Assembly: GCF_001422405.1 (NCBI RefSeq)
Contig: NZ_LMMV01000001.1
Span: forward strand, 559,275-623,274
Direction: 5' to 3'
Origin: Pseudorhodoferax sp. Leaf267
GTDB taxonomy: Bacteria > Pseudomonadota > Gammaproteobacteria > Burkholderiales > Burkholderiaceae_C
Length of the DNA stretch: 64,000 nt
Numbering within the stretch: position 1 is the stretch's first letter; every line of letters starts with the position of its first letter. Made by a program: the position numbers and the translations under genes. This document shows, piece by piece, positions 59,741-64,000 of this stretch. The notes under the pieces were generated by a model. That model was not told the DNA's origin. It saw only the letters and a list, made by a program, of their open reading frames with translations, and searched no databases.

Positions 59741-61486
59741 ATGGACCACCAGACCTTCCCCGAGTTCAGCACCAACTACCCGCTGCTGCTGACGACCTTC
59801 ATGAAACGCCCGGTGCGCTACTACCCGGACCAGATCGGCGTCGTCTACCGCAACCACGTGAGCGGCGACTACCAGCGCTTCACCTGGCGCGCCTGGTACC
59901 AGCGCGTTTGCCAGCTCGGCCACGCGCTGCAGACGCGGCTGAACATCCAGCCCGGCAAGCCGGGCCAGCTCGGCGACCGCGTGGGCACCATGGCCTACAA
60001 CACGCACCGCCACCTAGAGCTGTACTACGCCGTGCCCTGCATCGGCGCCACGCTGCACCCGATCAACATCCGGCTGTCCGAAGACCACATCGTCTACACC
60101 ATCAACCACGCGCAGGACTCGGTGATCTTCGTGGACGACGTGGTGCTGCCGATGCTGGAGAACATCTACGAGCGCATCAAGGACACGGTGCAGGTCTTCG
60201 TCTACATGTCCGACAAGCCTGGCCTGCCGGCCACCAAGCTGCCCAACCTGATCGAGTACGAGGAGCTGATCGCCGCCGAGTCCAGCCAGTTCGACTGGCC
60301 CTACCTGGCGGAGGACACCACCGCCACGCTGTGCTACACGACCGGCACCACGGGCCAGCCCAAGGGCGCGACCTTCACGCACCGCCAGCTCTACCTCATG
60401 ACGCTGCACGGCATGGCGCGCCAGAGCATCGTCAACACGCCGGGCCATGTGGCTGTGGAGCGCCTGGGCGAGAACGCCGTGCCCATGCTGAACACGCCGC
60501 TGTTCCACATCCACGGCTGGGGCGCACCGTTCACCACGGTGTTCAGCGCGCAGAAGATCGTGCTGCCCGGCACCTTCACCGTGCGCGGCTTTTGCGAGCT
60601 GGTGGACCGCGAGAAGGTGACATCGGTCGGCATCGTGCCCACCATTGCCGCGCTGCTGCTGGAGTTCAAGGACTTCGACAAGTACGACCTGTCCAGCCTG
60701 GTCAACGTGGGCGTGGGCGGCGGCGCGCTGCCGCTGGGCCTGAAGACCAAGCTGGAAAAGGCGCTGCCGCACTTCCGCGCCGGCTCGGGTTACGGCATGA
60801 CCGAGACCGCGCCCGTCTCCATCGGCGCCTTCGTCAAGAAGCACATGGTGCAGTGGCCCAAGGAGGCCATCGACGAGGTCATGGTCAAGACCGGCCTGCC
60901 GTCGCTGGGGCTGGAGGTGGAGGTGGTCGACGAGCATGGCGTGCCCGTGCCCTGGAACAACGCCACCGTGGGCGAGATCGTGATCCGCGGCCCCTGGGTG
61001 ACCAAGGAGTACTACAAGGCGCCCGAGCGCACGGCCGAGGTCTGGTACGACGGCTGGTTCCACACCGGCGACCTGGCCAAGGTGGACGAGGAGGGCTTCG
61101 TCGTCATCGCGGACCGCCTGAAGGACGTGATCCGCAGCGGCGCCGAGATGGTGCCCACCGTGCTGCTGGAGAACCTGATCGCCATGGCCGACTTCGTGCT
61201 GGAGGCCGCCGTGGTCGGCGTGCCCGACCCGGTGTGGGGCGAGGTGCCCATGGCCGTGGTCAGCCTGCGGCCCGGCCACGAGGTGGCCGAGAGCGACGTC
61301 GTCGACTTCCTCATCGAGCACGGCGTGGACACCGGCAAGATCACCAAGTGGATGCTGCCGCGCCTGGTGGCCTTCACGCGCGAGATCCCCAAGACCAGCG
61401 TGGGCAAGTACAACAAGAAGGCCATCCGCGACAACCTGCCGCAGTTCCTGGCGATCGCCAAGGACACGGCGCGCCAGCCCGCGTAG
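59741..61486 (+). CDS. Acyl-CoA ligase (fatty acid or methylthiopropionyl type)
   Basis: A 581-residue AMP-forming CoA ligase. ATP loop LCYTTGTTGQPKGATFTH, NTPLFHIHGWGAPF, GSGYGMTETAP, the hinge VIADRLKDVIRSGAEMVP, and the C-terminal lysine motif IPKTSVGKYNKKAIR are all intact. It is closest in pattern to the medium and long-chain acyl-CoA synthetases that include DmdB-type methylthiopropionyl-CoA ligases; the acid cannot be told from sequence. GGAGA precedes the ATG at 59741. It links the upstream ABC transporter to the downstream beta-oxidation genes. Confidence 0.9.
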   Translation: MDHQTFPEFSTNYPLLLTTFMKRPVRYYPDQIGVVYRNHVSGDYQRFTWRAWYQRVCQLGHALQTRLNIQPGKPGQLGDRVGTMAYNTHRHLELYYAVPCIGATLHPINIRLSEDHIVYTINHAQDSVIFVDDVVLPMLENIYERIKDTVQVFVYMSDKPGLPATKLPNLIEYEELIAAESSQFDWPYLAEDTTATLCYTTGTTGQPKGATFTHRQLYLMTLHGMARQSIVNTPGHVAVERLGENAVPMLNTPLFHIHGWGAPFTTVFSAQKIVLPGTFTVRGFCELVDREKVTSVGIVPTIAALLLEFKDFDKYDLSSLVNVGVGGGALPLGLKTKLEKALPHFRAGSGYGMTETAPVSIGAFVKKHMVQWPKEAIDEVMVKTGLPSLGLEVEVVDEHGVPVPWNNATVGEIVIRGPWVTKEYYKAPERTAEVWYDGWFHTGDLAKVDEEGFVVIADRLKDVIRSGAEMVPTVLLENLIAMADFVLEAAVVGVPDPVWGEVPMAVVSLRPGHEVAESDVVDFLIEHGVDTGKITKWMLPRLVAFTREIPKTSVGKYNKKAIRDNLPQFLAIAKDTARQPA

Positions 61487-61600
61487 CCGGCCCCGCTCTT
61501 CCACCACCTCCTCGTTGAAACGCGCCCTGCGTGGGCGCCGGGGAGGGCCTTGGCCCAGATTCTTCGAGTCCGAGTTTTTTTGATTCCACAGGAGTGAGAC

Positions 61601-62803
61601 ATGCGTGAAGCCGTGATCGTTTCGACCGCCCGTACCCCGATCGGCAAGGCCTTTCGGGGAGCCTTCAACAACACCCAGGCGCAGGAGCTGGGCGCCCATG
61701 CCATCTCGCATGCCGTGCAGCGCGCGAGGATCGACCCGGCGCTGGTGGACGACGTGGTGATGGGCTGCGCCGCGCAGTCGGGCACCAGCGGCGGCAACAC
61801 CGCGCGCCAGAGCCTGCTGCGCGCCGGCCTGCCGCAGACCGTCTCGGGCATGACCATCGACCGCATGTGCTCGTCCGGCCTCATGGCCGTGGCCACGGCC
61901 GCCAAGCAGATCATCGTGGACGGCATGCAGGTGACGGTGGGCGGGGGGCTGGAGTCGATCTCGCTCGTGCAGTCGGGCAAGCCCAACACGCACCGTGCGC
62001 GCGACCCGTGGCTGACGCAGAACATCCCGCAGCTCTACATGGCGATGATCGAGACCGCCGAGATCGTGGCCGACCGCTACGGCATCTCGCGCGAGCAGCA
62101 GGACGCGTACTCCGTCGAGTCGCAGGCGCGCACGGCCAAAGCCCAGAGCGAGGGCCGCTTCGACGCCGAGATCGTGCCGATGTCCACCGTGATGACGGTG
62201 ACCGACAAGGCCACGGGGGCGGTGTCCGAAAAGCCCATCACCATCTCGGCCGACGAAGGCAACCGCCCTGGCACGACGCTGGCCGACCTGCAGAAGCTGA
62301 ACCCCGTGTTCAAGGACGGCCAGGTCATCAAGGAAGGCCGCTTCATCACGGCCGGCAATGCGTCGCAGCTGTCCGATGGCGCGTCCGCCATGCTGATGAT
62401 GGAGGCCAAGGAGGCCGCACGCCACGGCCTCACGCCACTGGGCGCCTACCGCGGCATGGCGGTGGCCGGCTGCAATCCCGACGAGATGGGCATCGGCCCG
62501 GTGTTCGCCATCCCCAAGCTGCTCAAGGCCCACGGCCTCACGGTCAACGACATCGGCATCTGGGAGCTGAACGAGGCCTTCGCCAGCCAGGTCATCTATT
62601 GCCGCGACAAGCTGGGCATTCCGAACGACCGGCTCAACGTGTCGGGCGGCTCCATCTCCATCGGCCACCCGTTCGGCATGTCGGGCGCGCGCATGGCCGG
62701 CCACGTGCTGATCGAGGGCAAGCGCCGCGGCGCCAGGTTCGGCGTGGTGACGATGTGCGTGGGCGGCGGCATGGGCGCGGCCGGCCTGTTCGAAATCTAC
62801 TGA
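61601..62803 (+). CDS. Acetyl-CoA acyltransferase (thiolase)
   Basis: A 400-residue thiolase II-fold enzyme. The nucleophile C90 is in [18 protein letters not shown], the [10 protein letters not shown] histidine motif and the C-terminal [10 protein letters not shown] with the second catalytic cysteine are intact. It splits 3-ketoacyl-CoA to acetyl-CoA and a shortened acyl-CoA. AGGAGTGAG precedes the ATG. The 114-bp gap before it holds GCGCCC-TGCGT-GGGCGC, which may be a weak hairpin. Probably works with the FadB-like protein 9 bp downstream. Confidence 0.95.
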   Translation: MREAVIVSTARTPIGKAFRGAFNNTQAQELGAHAISHAVQRARIDPALVDDVVMGCAAQSGTSGGNTARQSLLRAGLPQTVSGMTIDRMCSSGLMAVATAAKQIIVDGMQVTVGGGLESISLVQSGKPNTHRARDPWLTQNIPQLYMAMIETAEIVADRYGISREQQDAYSVESQARTAKAQSEGRFDAEIVPMSTVMTVTDKATGAVSEKPITISADEGNRPGTTLADLQKLNPVFKDGQVIKEGRFITAGNASQLSDGASAMLMMEAKEAARHGLTPLGAYRGMAVAGCNPDEMGIGPVFAIPKLLKAHGLTVNDIGIWELNEAFASQVIYCRDKLGIPNDRLNVSGGSISIGHPFGMSGARMAGHVLIEGKRRGARFGVVTMCVGGGMGAAGLFEIY

Positions 62804-62812
62804 GGAGACACC

Positions 62813-64000
62813 ATGGTCCAGATCAATGATGTGACGACCTACACGAACATCGACGGTGTCGGTGTCATCGTGCTGAACTCGCCGCCCGTCAATGCCTTGT
62901 CGGCCGCCGTGCGCGACGGCATCCATGGCGGCGTGCAGAAGGCGCTGGCCGATGCGGATGCGCAGGCCATCGTGCTGCGCTGTGACGGCAACACCTTCAT
63001 CGCCGGGGCCGACATCACCGAGTTCGGCAAGCCGCCGGCCGGCGTGGGCCTGGGCGAGGTGCAGCGCGTGCTGGAGGAATCGACCAAGCCCGTCATCGCC
63101 GCCATCCACGGCACGGCGCTGGGCGGCGGGCTGGAGGTGGCGCTGGTGTGCCACTGGCGCATCGCCGTGCCCACGGCCAGGCTGGGCTTGCCGGAGGTGA
63201 ACATCGGCCTCTTGCCCGGCGCCGGCGGCACGCAGCGGCTGCCGCGTGTCGTGGGGCCGGAGGTGGCGCTGGAATGGATGACGGCGGGCACGCAGGTCAA
63301 GGCGGCCGACGCGCTCGAGAGCGGCCTCATCGACGCGCTGGCGCCTGAGGACGATCTGCAGGGCGCGGCCGTCGCGCTGGCCAAACGTGTCGTCGCCGAG
63401 CAGCGCCCGCTGCGCAAGCTGCGCGACGAGAACGCCAAGGTGGAGGCCGCGCGCGGCAAGCCCGAGATCTTCGCCGCATTCCGCAAGGCCAACGCCAAGA
63501 AATTCCGCGGCTTTGCGGCGCCCGAGAAGATCGTGCAGTGCGTGGAGGCGGCCGTGAACCTGCCGTTCGACGAGGGCCTGAAGCTCGAACGCAAGCTGTT
63601 CGTGGAGCTCATGCACGGCGACCAGTCCGCCGCGCAGCGGCATTACTTCTTCGCCTCGCGCCAGGCCTGGCAGGTGCCGGGGCTCAAGAAGGACGCCGCC
63701 ATCGTGCCCGTGCAGACCGTGGGCGTGATCGGCGCGGGCACCATGGGCGCCGGCATCGCGATGAACTTCCTGAACGTGGGCATTCCGGTGCACATCGTGG
63801 AGACGCAGCAGGCGGCGCTGGACCGGGGCCTCAAGACCATCCGCACCAACTACGAGAACACGGCCAAGAAGGGCAAGCTCAAGGTCGAGGCCATCGAGGA
63901 GCGCATGGCGCTCGTCACGGGCTCGCTGGACCTGCAGGACCTGTCGGACTGCGACCTCGTGATCGAGGCCGTGTTCGAGAACATGGAGGTCAAGAAAGAC
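62813..64000 (+). CDS. 3-hydroxyacyl-CoA dehydrogenase/enoyl-CoA hydratase (FadB-like), 3' end outside window
   Basis: At least 396 residues of a bifunctional beta-oxidation enzyme; the C-terminus is cut by the window edge. Residues 10-190 are a crotonase domain with [24 protein letters not shown] (oxyanion hole) and [20 protein letters not shown] carrying the catalytic glutamate region. From about 300 the NAD-binding domain of the dehydrogenase begins with [25 protein letters not shown] lies before the ATG. It hydrates enoyl-CoA and oxidises 3-hydroxyacyl-CoA, feeding the thiolase. Confidence 0.94.
   Translation, partial: MVQINDVTTYTNIDGVGVIVLNSPPVNALSAAVRDGIHGGVQKALADADAQAIVLRCDGNTFIAGADITEFGKPPAGVGLGEVQRVLEESTKPVIAAIHGTALGGGLEVALVCHWRIAVPTARLGLPEVNIGLLPGAGGTQRLPRVVGPEVALEWMTAGTQVKAADALESGLIDALAPEDDLQGAAVALAKRVVAEQRPLRKLRDENAKVEAARGKPEIFAAFRKANAKKFRGFAAPEKIVQCVEAAVNLPFDEGLKLERKLFVELMHGDQSAAQRHYFFASRQAWQVPGLKKDAAIVPVQTVGVIGAGTMGAGIAMNFLNVGIPVHIVETQQAALDRGLKTIRTNYENTAKKGKLKVEAIEERMALVTGSLDLQDLSDCDLVIEAVFENMEVKKD

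Noticed and set aside
60014-63793. Minus-strand open frame of 1259 codons
   Set aside because: Very long but His/Asp/Gly-rich and without domains. It spans the antisense of the ligase, thiolase and FadB-like genes, all with intact catalytic motifs on the plus strand.
1-64000. CRISPR arrays, tRNA, rRNA, intact insertion sequences
   Set aside because: No regularly spaced short direct repeats, no cloverleaf or rRNA-like conserved stretches and no transposase gene were found by reading both strands.

Overview
The window is very GC-rich chromosomal DNA from a betaproteobacterium, most likely order Burkholderiales, family Comamonadaceae (Acidovorax/Variovorax-like). I infer this from codon usage, from three Bug/TctC-type solute receptors with no membrane partners, from an FNR-controlled cbb3 oxidase cluster, and from a dispersed intergenic repeat of a kind I associate with this family. 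No rRNA, tRNA or CRISPR array was seen. Most long open frames opposite or overlapping the listed genes are high-GC artefacts.

Layout. 1-1575 (minus): a CusF-like exported protein, a PncC/CinA-type amidase and an exported protein cut by the left edge. 1.9-8.2 kb (plus): malonate use (malonyl-CoA decarboxylase, exported hydrolase, Bug receptor, malonyl-CoA synthetase). 8.2-9.7 kb (minus): a TIR-domain membrane protein and a universal stress protein. 9.8-23.4 kb: a microaerobic respiration block with ccoI, ccoS, a PAS-PAS-GAF-GGDEF-EAL protein, ccoNOQP, ccoG, ccoH, fnr, hemN and a TauE/SafE-like membrane protein. Two perfect FNR boxes and one near-perfect box lie in its control regions. 23.5-27 kb: an HD-GYP phosphodiesterase translationally coupled to a PAS-GGDEF-EAL protein. 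27-31.5 kb: an SbmA-like ABC exporter, a small exported protein, an NamA-type ene-reductase, a flavodoxin-like protein and a small membrane protein. 31.5-34.2 kb (minus): a radical SAM protein and a DUF4130-UdgX fusion behind a LexA-like box. This is the most interesting unit in the window.

34.3-42 kb: a LysR regulator divergent from an operon of AtuA-like protein, its small partner, a Bug receptor, a tannase-family lipoprotein and a second large alpha/beta-hydrolase lipoprotein. It is followed by a minus-strand Bug and LysR, then an MFS transporter. 45.5-49.4 kb is an accessory stretch. It has degenerate repeats and an AT-rich insert with a DUF2971 gene and a small membrane protein, then a membrane-anchored Mrr-type nuclease. 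49.7-53.4 kb: a GST, a zinc metallopeptidase, a CsbD protein and an MFS transporter. 53.4-64 kb: a promoter region and long leader, an oligopeptide-type ABC transporter operon (two permeases, binding protein, two ATPases), then an acyl-CoA ligase, a thiolase and a FadB-like protein cut by the right edge.

How the parts fit. The malonate genes turn malonate into malonyl-CoA and then acetyl-CoA. The FNR-linked block supplies a high-affinity oxidase, its copper and haem maturation factors, oxygen-independent haem synthesis and the oxygen sensor itself. The last operon probably imports an aliphatic or acidic substrate that is activated to a CoA ester and beta-oxidised.
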